Positions 1 through 8,574 of a DNA stretch of 64,000 bases are shown here, one piece after another (within the stretch, counting starts at the first letter, position 1; the number at the start of each line of letters is the position of its first letter). The DNA is taken from NCBI GenBank assembly GCA_018660465.1, contig JABJKH010000075.1, positions 44,448 through 108,447 of the forward strand, given 5' to 3'. The stretch comes from Rhodospirillaceae bacterium (GTDB lineage: Bacteria; Pseudomonadota; Alphaproteobacteria; Rhodospirillales; JABJKH01). The notes under the pieces are model-generated. The model saw nothing but the letters and a program-made list of their open reading frames with translations. It ran no database searches and was not told the DNA's origin. Position numbers and translations under genes: made by a program.

Positions 1-795
1 GGTTTGGCCATGATTGAGGCCGCTGAAACACGCGGTGAATTGGGCCCCAACGCAACCATCGTCGAGCCCACATCTGGCAATACAGGCATTGCCCTGGCCT
101 TCGTCTGTGCCGCCAAGGGCTATAATTTGATCCTAACCATGCCGGAAAGCATGTCTATGGAGCGCCGGAAAATGCTGCTCTTGCTCGGTGCAAAAATTGA
201 ATTGACACCTGCCGCCAAAGGCATGCGCGGCGCAATTGAAAAGGCGGAGGAGATTTTGAAAGCCACGCCAAATTCAATCATGCCGCAACAATTTAATAAT
301 CCCGCCAACCCAGAAATTCACCGCCAAACTACGGCCGAAGAGATTTGGCGGGATTCGGACGGTAAAGTTGATGCGATTGTCAGCGGCGTTGGTACGGGGG
401 GGACATTTACCGGCACCGGTTCGGTCCTAAAAGAACGGAAGCCGGAACTGAAGATGATTGCTATTGAACCAGAAGACAGCCCGATCCTTTCTGGTGGTGT
501 CCCTGGCCCTCATAAAATTCAGGGCATAGGCGCGGGTTTTATCCCAGGGAATATGGAAACCGACCTGATCGATGAAATTCTCAAGATCGGCAATGAAACC
601 GCTTTTGCGATGGCCCGAAAGGTTGCGCTGTTGGAAGGATTGCCGGTTGGCATTTCATCAGGTGCGGCACTCGCGGCAGCCCTGGAATTGGGTGAACGGG
701 ACGACATGGCTGGGAAAATGATCGTCGTTATTCTGCCGTCATTTGCCGAGCGCTATTTGTCGACGCCTTTGTTCGAGGGCCTAGGCCTGGAGTGA
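1..795 (+). CDS. cysK: Cysteine synthase A (partial, 5' end cut by window)
   Basis: PLP-dependent O-acetylserine sulfhydrylase, which makes L-cysteine from O-acetylserine and sulfide in the cytosol. The reading frame is open to base 1 and begins GLAMIEAAE, which in the family directly follows the KDR motif carrying the PLP lysine, so roughly the first 45 residues lie outside the window. Visible are the substrate loop TSGNTG (fragment residues 24-29), the phosphate-binding [10 protein letters not shown] stretch and the family C-terminal motif ERYLSTPLF. The stop TGA overlaps the ATG of moeB (TGATG), implying translational coupling. CysM or cystathionine beta-synthase-like enzymes are less likely given the C-terminus. 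Confidence 0.93.
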   Translation, partial: GLAMIEAAETRGELGPNATIVEPTSGNTGIALAFVCAAKGYNLILTMPESMSMERRKMLLLLGAKIELTPAAKGMRGAIEKAEEILKATPNSIMPQQFNNPANPEIHRQTTAEEIWRDSDGKVDAIVSGVGTGGTFTGTGSVLKERKPELKMIAIEPEDSPILSGGVPGPHKIQGIGAGFIPGNMETDLIDEILKIGNETAFAMARKVALLEGLPVGISSGAALAAALELGERDDMAGKMIVVILPSFAERYLSTPLFEGLGLE

Positions 796-1589
796 TGGAC
801 TTCAACGAAGCCCAAATTCAACGCTATGCCCGTCACATCTTGCTTCCAGAAGTTGGTGGCGAAGGCCAAGCACAGCTTATGGCGGCGAAGGTCTTGGTCG
901 TTGGTGCCGGCGGCTTGGGCTCACCTTTATTGCTATATCTTGCCGCCGCTGGTGTTGGCACCATTGGCTTGGTTGATGACGACGCGGTTGATCTCAGTAA
1001 CTTGCAGCGGCAAATTGTTCACACCACGCCTTCGGTCGGACGGCCCAAAGTAGACAGCGCTGCCGAGACTCTCGCCGCCATCAATCCTGAAGTGACCTTG
1101 GTCCGTCACACCGAACGATTGACCACTGCGAACGCCATGGAATTGATCAGCGCTTATGATATCGTCGCCGATGGCACGGATAATTTTGCCACTCGGTTTT
1201 TGATCAACGACGCCTGCTATTTTGCCAAGCGGCCCTTGGTCTCGGCCGCTATTTTGCGCTTTGATGGACAGGTCTCCACGTTTAAGGCCCATGAAGACGG
1301 CGCGCATCCTTGTTACCGCTGTCTCTACCGCGAGCCACCGCCGGACGGGCAAATTCCGACCTGTGCCGAAGCCGGTGTGCTCGGCGCGCTTTGTGGCATG
1401 GTCGGGTCCCTGCAGGCGACAGAAGTGATCAAAGAAATTCTGCACATTGGCGATAGCCTGTCGGGGTCGTTGGTGATTTACGAAGGCTTGGGCACCACGT
1501 TCCGGAAAATCAAAGTGCGCCCAGACCCCGGCTGCCCGCTTTGTGGCGAGGCTCCTTCAATCACGGATTTATCAATCCATGAGCACTAA
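795..1589 (+). CDS. moeB: Molybdopterin-synthase adenylyltransferase / ThiF-MoeB-HesA family
   Basis: E1-like enzyme that adenylates the C-terminal glycine of a small sulfur-carrier protein (MoaD or ThiS type). It carries the Rossmann ATP loop GAGGLGSP, the DDDAVDLSNLQRQ segment with the conserved Asp and Arg, and two CxxC zinc pairs (CYRC and CPLC near the C-terminus), as in MoeB. Length is 264 residues, normal for MoeB without a rhodanese domain. The ATG at 795 is chosen because it overlaps the cysK stop; a GTG at 792 is the alternative. Its position after cysK and before a DsrE-like gene suggests a shared sulfur-transfer role. Whether the partner is MoaD, ThiS or CysO-like cannot be told here. 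Confidence 0.88.
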   Translation: MDFNEAQIQRYARHILLPEVGGEGQAQLMAAKVLVVGAGGLGSPLLLYLAAAGVGTIGLVDDDAVDLSNLQRQIVHTTPSVGRPKVDSAAETLAAINPEVTLVRHTERLTTANAMELISAYDIVADGTDNFATRFLINDACYFAKRPLVSAAILRFDGQVSTFKAHEDGAHPCYRCLYREPPPDGQIPTCAEAGVLGALCGMVGSLQATEVIKEILHIGDSLSGSLVIYEGLGTTFRKIKVRPDPGCPLCGEAPSITDLSIHEH

Positions 1590-2028
1590 ACTCGGGCCTG
1601 ATAAACTTTCCTTGGTCGTGTTTTCAGGCGAATTCGACAAGGTCCATTACGCCTTGGTCATGGCCAGTGGAGCACAGGCCAGCAACCGAGAGACAACATT
1701 GTTTTTCACCATGGGTGCCTGCCACGCGCTGCTTAAAAAAGACGAAAGGGGAGCGTATCCGTGGCGTGAAATGGAATTGAGCAACCAAGGTGGAGGGGGA
1801 AATGGTGGTGCGCGGGACGATCAATTTAAGGGTCTCGGCGTCGGCGCGTTTGAAGAACTTTTGAGCGCCTGCGTGGACATGGGTGTTAAGTTTATGGTCT
1901 GCGAAATGGGCTTGCGCGCAGAAGGTCTAACCCGAGCAGACCTTAGAGACGACGTGCCGTTTGAAGAGGGCGGCGTGGTGACCTTCCTAAATGACGCGTC
2001 CAAGGACGGCTCGATTTTATTTATTTAA
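1579..2028 (+). CDS. DsrE/DsrF-like small protein
   Basis: A 149-residue protein with the alternating strand/helix pattern of the DsrE/DsrF/DrsH-like fold: KLSLVVFSGEFDKVHYALVMASGA at the N-terminus, then a helix, then KFMVCEMGLRAEGL. Cysteines lie in MGACHAL and MVCEMG; the second sits where sulfur-carrying members often have their active cysteine. The start ATG lies 11 bases inside the end of moeB, so the gene belongs to the cysK-moeB transcript. The 3' end overlaps the convergent pabC by 12 bases. A role in persulfide handling is inferred from fold and context only. Confidence 0.7.
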   Translation: MSTKLGPDKLSLVVFSGEFDKVHYALVMASGAQASNRETTLFFTMGACHALLKKDERGAYPWREMELSNQGGGGNGGARDDQFKGLGVGAFEELLSACVDMGVKFMVCEMGLRAEGLTRADLRDDVPFEEGGVVTFLNDASKDGSILFI

Positions 2029-2802
2029 ATATTTTTTCGTCACCGGTCCTGGCAGACCATCACCAATAGGATTGCCATCAACAGTTACCAGCGGCCGCAC
2101 ACCAAGACTATTTGTCAGAAACGCCTCACTTGCACGGGCCAAATCATCGGGTCCCAGGGTCCGTTCCTCAGCATCGGGTAATATTTCTTCCCGCATGACC
2201 CCTGGCAATGCACCATCTGAAGTCGGCGGCGTTAGCAGCGTACCGTCAATCACCACAAACAAATTTGCCGCCGTTGCTTCGGCTAAGCTCCCCACCGTGT
2301 TCAGCAACAAGGCTTCGTCCGTTCCACGGTCAGCCGCTTCTCGCCGCGCGACGATGTTATCTAGATAGTTCAAACTTTTGCATTGGGCGAGAGGCGATAA
2401 TTCGTTCCGCCGGGTGATTTGGGCAATTATGGCTTTCACTGGCTCGGCTGTGCGAATATCGCTTGGCGTCACTGAAATCATCACCGTTTGCTTAGCCTCT
2501 TTCGGTGGCAACACACCCCGAGGTCCGGGGCCTCGAGTCACGGTCAGACGGAGGACACCGTTAGCTACTTTGTTCGCCGAGATGGTTTCGGCTATGGCTG
2601 GCTTTAAAGCTTGGGGGAAGTTCATCCCCAACACGTCGCACCCATGGTTGAGCCGATGAAGATGACGATCCAAGCGGGTCGGGTCACCGTCTTCTATTCG
2701 GATGGTTTCAAACAGGCCATCTGCCAAAAGTAGCCCTCGGTCCATGGGGTCAATGCGAGCGTCGTCCCGGTCCACCAATGTGCCGTTCAGATAGACCTTC
2801 AT
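2017..2802 (-). CDS. pabC: Class IV aminotransferase, probable 4-amino-4-deoxychorismate lyase
   Basis: Fold-type IV PLP enzyme of 261 residues. It shows the PLP lysine in CKSLNYLDN (K142) and the conserved glutamate of GSLAEAT (E175) that contacts the pyridine nitrogen. The family also includes branched-chain and D-amino-acid aminotransferases; the assignment as aminodeoxychorismate lyase (folate pathway, release of p-aminobenzoate) rests mainly on the four-base ATGA overlap with the pabB stop upstream. That overlap indicates coupled translation of two consecutive pathway steps. Confidence 0.82.
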   Translation of the reverse strand: MKVYLNGTLVDRDDARIDPMDRGLLLADGLFETIRIEDGDPTRLDRHLHRLNHGCDVLGMNFPQALKPAIAETISANKVANGVLRLTVTRGPGPRGVLPPKEAKQTVMISVTPSDIRTAEPVKAIIAQITRRNELSPLAQCKSLNYLDNIVARREAADRGTDEALLLNTVGSLAEATAANLFVVIDGTLLTPPTSDGALPGVMREEILPDAEERTLGPDDLARASEAFLTNSLGVRPLVTVDGNPIGDGLPGPVTKKYLNK

Positions 2803-4193
2803 GGCCGGGCCAAAGGATCAAGCGCCCGCAATAAAGGCGCGACCTTCGTCAAGGATTCTTCATACTCTGCCGCCGGGCTGGAATCCGCAACGACGCCACC
2901 GCCTGCCTGGGCAACGACGGTATTGTCTTTTACCGTCAAGGTGCGGATTACGATGCTGGAGTCCATGGAGCCATCGAAGCCTATTCGAACAATTGTGCCG
3001 CAATAGGGGCCACGGTGGGCTGGTTCCAATTCGTTGATAATTTCCATGGCGCGGATTTTTGGCGCGCCAGTGATTGATCCACCTGGGAAAGTTGCGCGTA
3101 ATAAATCAACAGGTCCGAGCCCAACCTGTAATCGGCCCTTAATTTCAGAAACCAAATGATGCACCGTCGCAAAAGTTTCCAGGCTATAGAGATGGCCAAC
3201 ACGAACAGAGCCCACGTCACAAACCCGAGAAAGATCATTTCTCAACAGATCAACGATCATTAAATTTTCCGCGCGGTCTTTTTCGCTGTTTTGCAGCACA
3301 CCCTTAAGAACCGCATCTTCGGCTTCGGTCGCACCCCGGGGGCGGGTTCCTTTGATCGGTCGTGTGGCAACTTGACCCGCATCATCAAGCGACAAAAACA
3401 GTTCGGGCGATGCAGACAATACGGCTTCATCCGGACCACAAGATAGGTAGGCTGCGAACGGCGCTGGGCTCAAATCGCGAAGACGCTGATACAACATAAA
3501 AGCCGTAAGATTTTCTGGCAGGGTTCCTAAAAAACGTTGGGTCAGATTGGCCTGAAAAATATCGCCCGCGTGAATGTACTCTATCACTTGGCCAAGGGCC
3601 GCTTCGTAGTCTTCGCGGCCAACTTCAGGTTGCCAGCTTCCTGACGATGCCCAATCTGGGTCATTCAATTCAGGCGCGGTAGCAATTTTTTGCGCCATGT
3701 GTTTGGCCCGAGTTTCTGGCGGTAATCTTTTTGGCAAATTAACGTCACCGTCAGCAACGTCACTGGCCAACACCCACGCCTTCTGCTCTTTCATGTCAAA
3801 CGCGGCGACAGTGTCATAGAGACCAATGACCATCTCCGGAAAATCCTGCCCTTGGGATTTGGGTGCAGGCAATTTTTCCAGGTGGCGACCGGCCTCATAA
3901 CTCAAAACGCCGGCGGCACCCGTTTGAAAGGGGGGCAAGTTTGGATGGCGAGGGAGATTGTATTTCGATAATTCTACGTCCAAGGCATCGAACGGGTTGG
4001 TGTTCTCTAAAAGTTCCGTTCGCAAAACCCGAAAGGGATCAATCGCGATATAGCTATATCGGCCCTGGCCCCCGGCTTCGGTCGCACTGTCGAAAAATGC
4101 CACGACGGGGTCGTCGGCAAACGGCCGGAATGCCCGCAGCGGATCGGTAAAGGGAATTTCAAGAACATGAAGAGACGCTGTTATCGCGCGCAT
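2799..4193 (-). CDS. pabB: Aminodeoxychorismate synthase component I
   Basis: Chorismate-utilising enzyme of 464 residues that, with a glutamine amidotransferase, turns chorismate into aminodeoxychorismate for folate synthesis. The signature PIKGT (279-283) contains the lysine typical of PabB rather than the alanine of anthranilate synthase TrpE, and GGSITGAPK (371-379) is the conserved active-site loop. The N-terminal half is the divergent TrpE-type domain. No pabA is present in the window, so the amidotransferase must be elsewhere. Its stop overlaps the pabC start. Confidence 0.92.
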   Translation of the reverse strand: MRAITASLHVLEIPFTDPLRAFRPFADDPVVAFFDSATEAGGQGRYSYIAIDPFRVLRTELLENTNPFDALDVELSKYNLPRHPNLPPFQTGAAGVLSYEAGRHLEKLPAPKSQGQDFPEMVIGLYDTVAAFDMKEQKAWVLASDVADGDVNLPKRLPPETRAKHMAQKIATAPELNDPDWASSGSWQPEVGREDYEAALGQVIEYIHAGDIFQANLTQRFLGTLPENLTAFMLYQRLRDLSPAPFAAYLSCGPDEAVLSASPELFLSLDDAGQVATRPIKGTRPRGATEAEDAVLKGVLQNSEKDRAENLMIVDLLRNDLSRVCDVGSVRVGHLYSLETFATVHHLVSEIKGRLQVGLGPVDLLRATFPGGSITGAPKIRAMEIINELEPAHRGPYCGTIVRIGFDGSMDSSIVIRTLTVKDNTVVAQAGGGVVADSSPAAEYEESLTKVAPLLRALDPLARP

Positions 4194-4244
4194 GAAGTTT
4201 CCTCGAACGAGCGTATACGAGAAGCCCGGCAGCCGAGTGTATCG

Positions 4245-5231
4245 CTAAAAGCTATCCACCAGAACCCGATCAGGCGGGCTGTGGCCGTCGATATAATTCT
4301 TAATGTTGATCAGAACCCGTTCGCCCATGGCCATGCGCCCCTCAATGGTGGCGGAACTCATATGCGGCAACAGGACGACATTTTCCAGTTCCAAAAGTTT
4401 TTCGTTAATTTCGGGCTCGTTTTCATAAACATCCAGACCAGCACCCGCTAGTTCCCCAGCACGCAGCATGTTGGTCAGGGCGTTTTCGTTAATGACTTCG
4501 CCTCTAGATGTATTAACGACATAAGCGTGTGACTGGAGCAATTTTAGCCGCCGAGCCGACATTAGATGATATGTCGCCGGCGTATGCGGGCAATTGAGAG
4601 AAATGATATCCATTCGAGCCAGCATCTGGTCCAGGCTCTCCCAATAGGTGGCTTCTAGTTCTTCCTCGATCTCGGGATGTACAGGATTGCGATTGTGATA
4701 ATGGACTGAAAGACCGAAGCCACGTGCGCGACGGGCGACGGCTTGGCCAATCCGACCCATGCCGACAATACCCAGTCGCTTGCCATAGATGCGGTGGCCT
4801 TGCATCAAGGTTGGGGTCCAGCCGGTCCATTTGCCCGCGCGAACAAGGCGCTCGGCTTCCGATAAACGCCGCGGTACAGCAAGGATCAGCGCCATGGTCA
4901 TGTCGGCTGTATCTTCGGTAAGGACATCCGGCGTATTGGAAACGAACACGCCCTTTTCCTTGGCCATCGGCAAATCAATGTGATCGACCCCGGTGCCGTA
5001 ATTCGCAACTAAACCAAGGTTTTCACCAGCATGGCTTAAGACATCAGCGTCGATGACATCATTGAGGGTCGGCACCAAAACATCAGCTTCTTTGACCGCT
5101 TCGATCAGTTGATCCTGGGTCATCGGTTTGTCGTCCAAATTCAGGCGAACGTCGAACAGCTCCATCATCCGGGTTTCGATCCCGTCTGGCAGCTTTCGCG
5201 TCACGACGACCAAGGGTTTTCGGTGGGCCAT
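4245..5231 (-). CDS. D-2-hydroxyacid dehydrogenase (glyoxylate/hydroxypyruvate reductase type)
   Basis: NAD(P)-dependent reductase of 328 residues that interconverts 2-oxoacids and D-2-hydroxyacids. The nucleotide-binding motif GMGRIG is at 157-162, and the catalytic Arg-Glu-His set is seen as TSRGEVIN (R243), YENEP (E272) and LPHMSSAT (H290). GVDHID and NTPDVLTEDTAD are typical of the GyaR/GhrB-like branch, so glyoxylate or hydroxypyruvate is the likely substrate, but this is inference. About 50 bases separate it from the start of pabB downstream. Confidence 0.85.
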   Translation of the reverse strand: MAHRKPLVVVTRKLPDGIETRMMELFDVRLNLDDKPMTQDQLIEAVKEADVLVPTLNDVIDADVLSHAGENLGLVANYGTGVDHIDLPMAKEKGVFVSNTPDVLTEDTADMTMALILAVPRRLSEAERLVRAGKWTGWTPTLMQGHRIYGKRLGIVGMGRIGQAVARRARGFGLSVHYHNRNPVHPEIEEELEATYWESLDQMLARMDIISLNCPHTPATYHLMSARRLKLLQSHAYVVNTSRGEVINENALTNMLRAGELAGAGLDVYENEPEINEKLLELENVVLLPHMSSATIEGRMAMGERVLINIKNYIDGHSPPDRVLVDSF

Positions 5232-5442
5232 TCACATCCTCTTCGGTAGGCCAATATCATCGGCTGGTGCAAAAACACCGCCCGTGAATTACCAATATGG
5301 CGGGATTTTGTCCAGCGCCCTGTGGCGAGGGCGACCAACGCCCCATGGCGAATGTAATACATTCCCTCTTCGCCGTTGCCCATGGGCAAGTCCTGGGATA
5401 AAGGTAGTCTTCAACCGTGAACTGTCGCTTCGGACCCTGCGT

Positions 5443-5967
5443 ATGAAATATTTTTTGGTCAAATTTTTGGCGATTTTGCTTCTAAGTGCTGGCTTTGGGG
5501 TGGCGAAACCCGGGCCCACCTTGGCAGCGCCCGAAGGTACAGGTCTACCCCTCCCTCGGTTCGTTAGCTTGCGGGCAAATGAGGTCAATCTGCGTACTGG
5601 GCCTGACGTGCGGCACCCGATCGAATGGATATTTAGACGCCAAAACTTGCCGGTAGAGATCATCGCCGAATACAAGACGTGGCGAAAAATTCGCGACTGG
5701 CAAGGGACCCAGGGCTGGATTCACCAAAGCATGGTGGCCGGCAAACGGACAATAATTGTGACCGGAAACCCTGGCAGCGTCCGTACCCTTCGCACCAAAG
5801 CCGACGCCAAAAGCCCGTCACTCGCCCGAATAGAAGCCATGGTCATTGGAAAACTTGTATCCTGCCCAGGCGCCGATGGCTGGTGCCGAGTGGAAATTGA
5901 CGGCTTTAAAGGATGGCTGCGGCGGGTTGAATTTTGGGGTGTTCACCGCAACGAAATTTTAAAATAG
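5443..5967 (+). CDS. Exported bacterial SH3-domain protein
   Basis: A 174-residue protein. The start is placed at 5443, where MKYFLVKFLAILLLSAGFG begins a typical Sec signal peptide; the longer open frame upstream is not supported. Two SH3b-like repeats follow: one around ANEVNLRTGPD with the RTGP signature of bacterial SH3 domains, and a second from SVRTLRTKADAKS to the tryptophan-rich end (GWCRVEIDGFKGWLRR). Such domains are thought to bind peptidoglycan or other envelope ligands in the periplasm. It is divergent from the hydroxyacid dehydrogenase, an arrangement often seen in alphaproteobacteria. Specific function unknown. Confidence 0.78.
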   Translation: MKYFLVKFLAILLLSAGFGVAKPGPTLAAPEGTGLPLPRFVSLRANEVNLRTGPDVRHPIEWIFRRQNLPVEIIAEYKTWRKIRDWQGTQGWIHQSMVAGKRTIIVTGNPGSVRTLRTKADAKSPSLARIEAMVIGKLVSCPGADGWCRVEIDGFKGWLRRVEFWGVHRNEILK

Positions 5968-5971
5968 CTGA

Positions 5972-6559
5972 TTATTCGAAATCATCTGCCAAGGTCGTGC
6001 GTGCCGTGCCAGAAATCACCGCCATGTGACCATAGTGGGTGTGGCCAATTGACAAAATGACTTCTGTTTCCGGATCACGGAATTGTTTGATTTGGGCTGC
6101 GGTGAACGGAAAATGTAAGAAATGGATTGATGAAGTCTTTCCTGCATCCGTCGTCCGTTCTACCTCGGTTTCGGATACCGCCGTCACAACGTCGCCGCCA
6201 ATTCGAATTGTGATGGTATCTTCAACGCCACCCAATCGGCCTAATTCCCGGTTGCGTCGATCCGGGTCATCTATTTCAAACATCATCGTTGCGACAAGTT
6301 CATTTCCCTGTGGAATCAAAGGGTTATAGGCCATTAGCTCGTCTTTAATCTGATCTTCTCCACCCTTTTCGATGTACAACATCTCATGCACTTGATGCCA
6401 CATGGTGTCGTAGTTTTCAAAATAGAAGGTGACGTCAGGGCCAACGGCAATCCGCCGATCTCGCTTGCGCTCAGTCAGCGCGCGACGACGTTCTTTGCGT
6501 TCCGGGATATAGGCCTCCATCGGCATGATATCGGCTCGGGTCAGTTGGCGCTTTGCCAT
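5972..6559 (-). CDS. DUF3501 family protein
   Basis: A 195-residue protein matching the DUF3501 family: MAKRQLTRADI start, YIPERKERRRAL, ENYDTMWHQVHEMLYIEKGG, and a conserved histidine near the end (IGHTHYGHMA). No catalytic motif is known to me. The gene begins three bases after the stop of the Fe-S oxidoreductase gene, so they are co-transcribed and probably coupled. Across bacteria the family commonly sits beside this Fe-S protein and rubrerythrin, suggesting work in peroxide or oxygen defence; that role is inferred, not shown. Confidence 0.82.
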   Translation of the reverse strand: MAKRQLTRADIMPMEAYIPERKERRRALTERKRDRRIAVGPDVTFYFENYDTMWHQVHEMLYIEKGGEDQIKDELMAYNPLIPQGNELVATMMFEIDDPDRRNRELGRLGGVEDTITIRIGGDVVTAVSETEVERTTDAGKTSSIHFLHFPFTAAQIKQFRDPETEVILSIGHTHYGHMAVISGTARTTLADDFE

Positions 6560-6562
6560 CGT

Positions 6563-7915
6563 CTATTCTCCAGAAGTTAGGCCGTAGGCTTTGGCAATAA
6601 GTTCGATGGGGTGTTTGGTAGTATCGACTTTTACCTCTGCCCCGTCTTCAGCCAAACCCTCCATGCCCTGAATAATGTGATCCCGGGCAAGCGGGCATTC
6701 GGACACTACGAAACTCGGGTCCTTAGCTGCCGCCTGCCTGGCAACTGGCTTTCCAACTTTCAGGGCGACCTCAAAATTGTCTTTCATGATTCCCCAGGAC
6801 CCGCCATGGCCAGAACATCTCTCGATCACATTAATCTCAGTATCCGGCAGCAGGCGTAAAAGTTCCGCCGCTTTCTGGCCCATGTTCTGAGCCCGGGCAT
6901 GACAGGCAATATGAACTGCGACACCGCCCTTAAGCGCTGAAAGCCCGTCGGCAAGTCCCTCGTTCTTAGAAATGTCGATGATATATTCGCTGACATCAAA
7001 CGTTGCTTGGCTGAGCTCGGTCAGGGCTTCATCGTTGGGAACGATCAGGGGCCACTCAAATTTCAGCATTAAGGTGCAGGACGGCACCAGCGAGATAATG
7101 TCATAACCCTTTTTAATCCAAGGGGTTAGCTCTGCTGCAACTTGGCGTGCGTTGTCGGCCACGCCCGCAATGTCGCCTTGTTCCAGTTGAGGCATACCGC
7201 AACATCCGGGATAGACGACTTCAGTCTCAACGCCGTTTTTTGCGAGCACCTCCCGCGCCGCCACACCAATCTCAGGGCTGTTGTAATTACCAAAGCAGGT
7301 CGCATAAAGCACTGCCTTGCGGCCAAACCCGGGTGCGCTGCGATTTATTTCCAATGGTTTGGCGGCACGCTTAACAAAGGTCTCGCCCTGAAATTCAGGC
7401 AGGGCTGCTTCTTTGTGAATGCCAAGGCCCGCTTCCATGAGAGGGCGGGTCAACGAATTTCCACACTTTCCTGCCCAGTTGACCAGAGGTGCTACTGCCC
7501 CAGCAAGTCGGCCGTTACGATCCGTCTTGGTCAATTGCCGCTCGACAAATCCAACCCTTCCTTGTCTGGCCTCCATTGCCCGGTAGCGGAGCATCAGATG
7601 TGGGAAATCCAAATTGAATTCGTGGGGCGGCACGTAAGGGCATTTCGTCAAAAAGCACATGTCGCAAAGGGTGCAAGCATCAACGACGGGCTTAAAATTC
7701 TGGCTTTTAACAGAATCTAATTCCCCCGTTTCTGATTCATCAATGAGGTCAAACAAACGAGGGAAGCTGTCGCAAAGGTTAAAACACCGCCGACACCCGT
7801 GACAGATATCAAAGACGCGGCGAAGTTCTTCATCAAGCTTCGATGGATCAAAAAATTCTTCTGTTTGCCAGGGAATCGGGTGGCGTGTGGGAGCCTCCAA
7901 ACTGCCTTCGCGCAT
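6563..7915 (-). CDS. Heterodisulfide-reductase/GlpC-like Fe-S oxidoreductase
   Basis: A 450-residue cytosolic Fe-S protein. The N-terminus has two [4Fe-4S] ligand sets (C38, C41, C44, C48 and C81, C84, C87, C92), followed by two cysteine-rich CCG-type domains seen at CFGNYNSPE...PGCCGMPQ and at HIACHARAQ...RCSGHGGSWG. This is the architecture of GlpC and HdrD-like electron-transfer subunits. The ATG at 7915 is preferred over a TTG 12 bases upstream because GGAG sits six bases before it. It lies between rubrerythrin and DUF3501 and may feed electrons to rubrerythrin, which lacks its own rubredoxin domain; that link is inference. Confidence 0.85.
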   Translation of the reverse strand: MREGSLEAPTRHPIPWQTEEFFDPSKLDEELRRVFDICHGCRRCFNLCDSFPRLFDLIDESETGELDSVKSQNFKPVVDACTLCDMCFLTKCPYVPPHEFNLDFPHLMLRYRAMEARQGRVGFVERQLTKTDRNGRLAGAVAPLVNWAGKCGNSLTRPLMEAGLGIHKEAALPEFQGETFVKRAAKPLEINRSAPGFGRKAVLYATCFGNYNSPEIGVAAREVLAKNGVETEVVYPGCCGMPQLEQGDIAGVADNARQVAAELTPWIKKGYDIISLVPSCTLMLKFEWPLIVPNDEALTELSQATFDVSEYIIDISKNEGLADGLSALKGGVAVHIACHARAQNMGQKAAELLRLLPDTEINVIERCSGHGGSWGIMKDNFEVALKVGKPVARQAAAKDPSFVVSECPLARDHIIQGMEGLAEDGAEVKVDTTKHPIELIAKAYGLTSGE

Positions 7916-7961
7916 CTTAGTCTCCAACCTTAGAATGGTTCTATTTAATTGGGTATTAACG

Positions 7962-7985
7962 AAAAGGGGGGCGCTATGCCCCCCT
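7962..7985 (-). terminator. Intrinsic terminator after rubrerythrin
   Basis: On the minus strand an 8-base-pair stem (AGGGGGGC with GCCCCCCT, positions 985-978 and 972-965 of the 7 kb block) closes a five-base loop and ends in TTTT. It lies 26 bases beyond the rubrerythrin stop and 47 bases before the Fe-S gene start, so rubrerythrin is expected to be made in excess over the two downstream genes. Confidence 0.75.
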
Positions 7986-8010
7986 AAAATCTTTCAACAT
8001 GGGCCGAAAA

Positions 8011-8430
8011 TCAGTCCATGGTGTCGAGAGCCTTTTGGAAACGACCAGCATGGGACTTTTCCGCCTTAGCCAGAGTTTCAAACCAATCAGCGATTTCGTC
8101 AAAACCTTCGTCGCGAGCGGTCTTCGCCATTCCAGGGTACATATCAGTGTACTCGTGGGTTTCACCTGCAACCGCTGCCTTTAGGTTATCGGACGTGGTA
8201 CCAATGGCCAGACCCGTTGCTGGATCACCGGTTTCTTCCAAGTATTCCAAGTGTCCATGAGCATGGCCGGTCTCGCCTTCGGCGGTGGACCGGAAGACGG
8301 TGGAAATATCGTTGTAGCCTTCGATATCAGCCTTTTGGGCAAAATATAGGTAACGGCGATTGGCTTGTGATTCGCCGGCGAACGCGGCCTTCAAGTTGGA
8401 TTCCGTATCGGAACCTTTAAGAGCTGGCAT
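8011..8430 (-). CDS. Rubrerythrin family protein without rubredoxin domain
   Basis: Ferritin-like di-iron protein of 139 residues that reduces hydrogen peroxide in the cytosol. The four-helix bundle ligands are recognisable in two halves: [10 protein letters not shown] and [16 protein letters not shown], then [11 protein letters not shown] and [10 protein letters not shown]. The protein ends directly after the bundle and lacks the C-terminal CxxC rubredoxin domain of classical rubrerythrin, so it needs an outside electron donor. It has its own promoter (8495-8523) and terminator, and sits downstream of the iron regulator irr. Confidence 0.88.
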   Translation of the reverse strand: MPALKGSDTESNLKAAFAGESQANRRYLYFAQKADIEGYNDISTVFRSTAEGETGHAHGHLEYLEETGDPATGLAIGTTSDNLKAAVAGETHEYTDMYPGMAKTARDEGFDEIADWFETLAKAEKSHAGRFQKALDTMD

Positions 8431-8494
8431 GTCTTTTCTCCCTCACATGAACGGTTATTTGAAAATCTAATAAAAGGCGCAAGAACTTCGGCTC

Positions 8495-8523
8495 AATATG
8501 GTCGAGCAAGCAGCAGATGTCAA
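8495..8523 (-). promoter_or_regulatory. Rubrerythrin promoter
   Basis: On the minus strand TTGACA (8523-8518), a perfect -35, is followed after 17 bases by CATATT (8500-8495), a four-of-six -10. Transcription would start roughly 60 bases before the rubrerythrin ATG. Just upstream, at 8544-8529, is TTTAGAA followed by AATAAA, resembling one and a half sites of the Irr control element. Confidence 0.5.
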
Positions 8524-8574
8524 CGGCAATTTATTCATTCTAAACTACCATATAACCAGTTGAATTCAATGTAC

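Noticed and set aside
5128..5442. Upstream extension of the SH3 protein frame
   Set aside because: It overlaps the start of the opposite dehydrogenase gene and would hide the clear signal peptide that begins at 5443.
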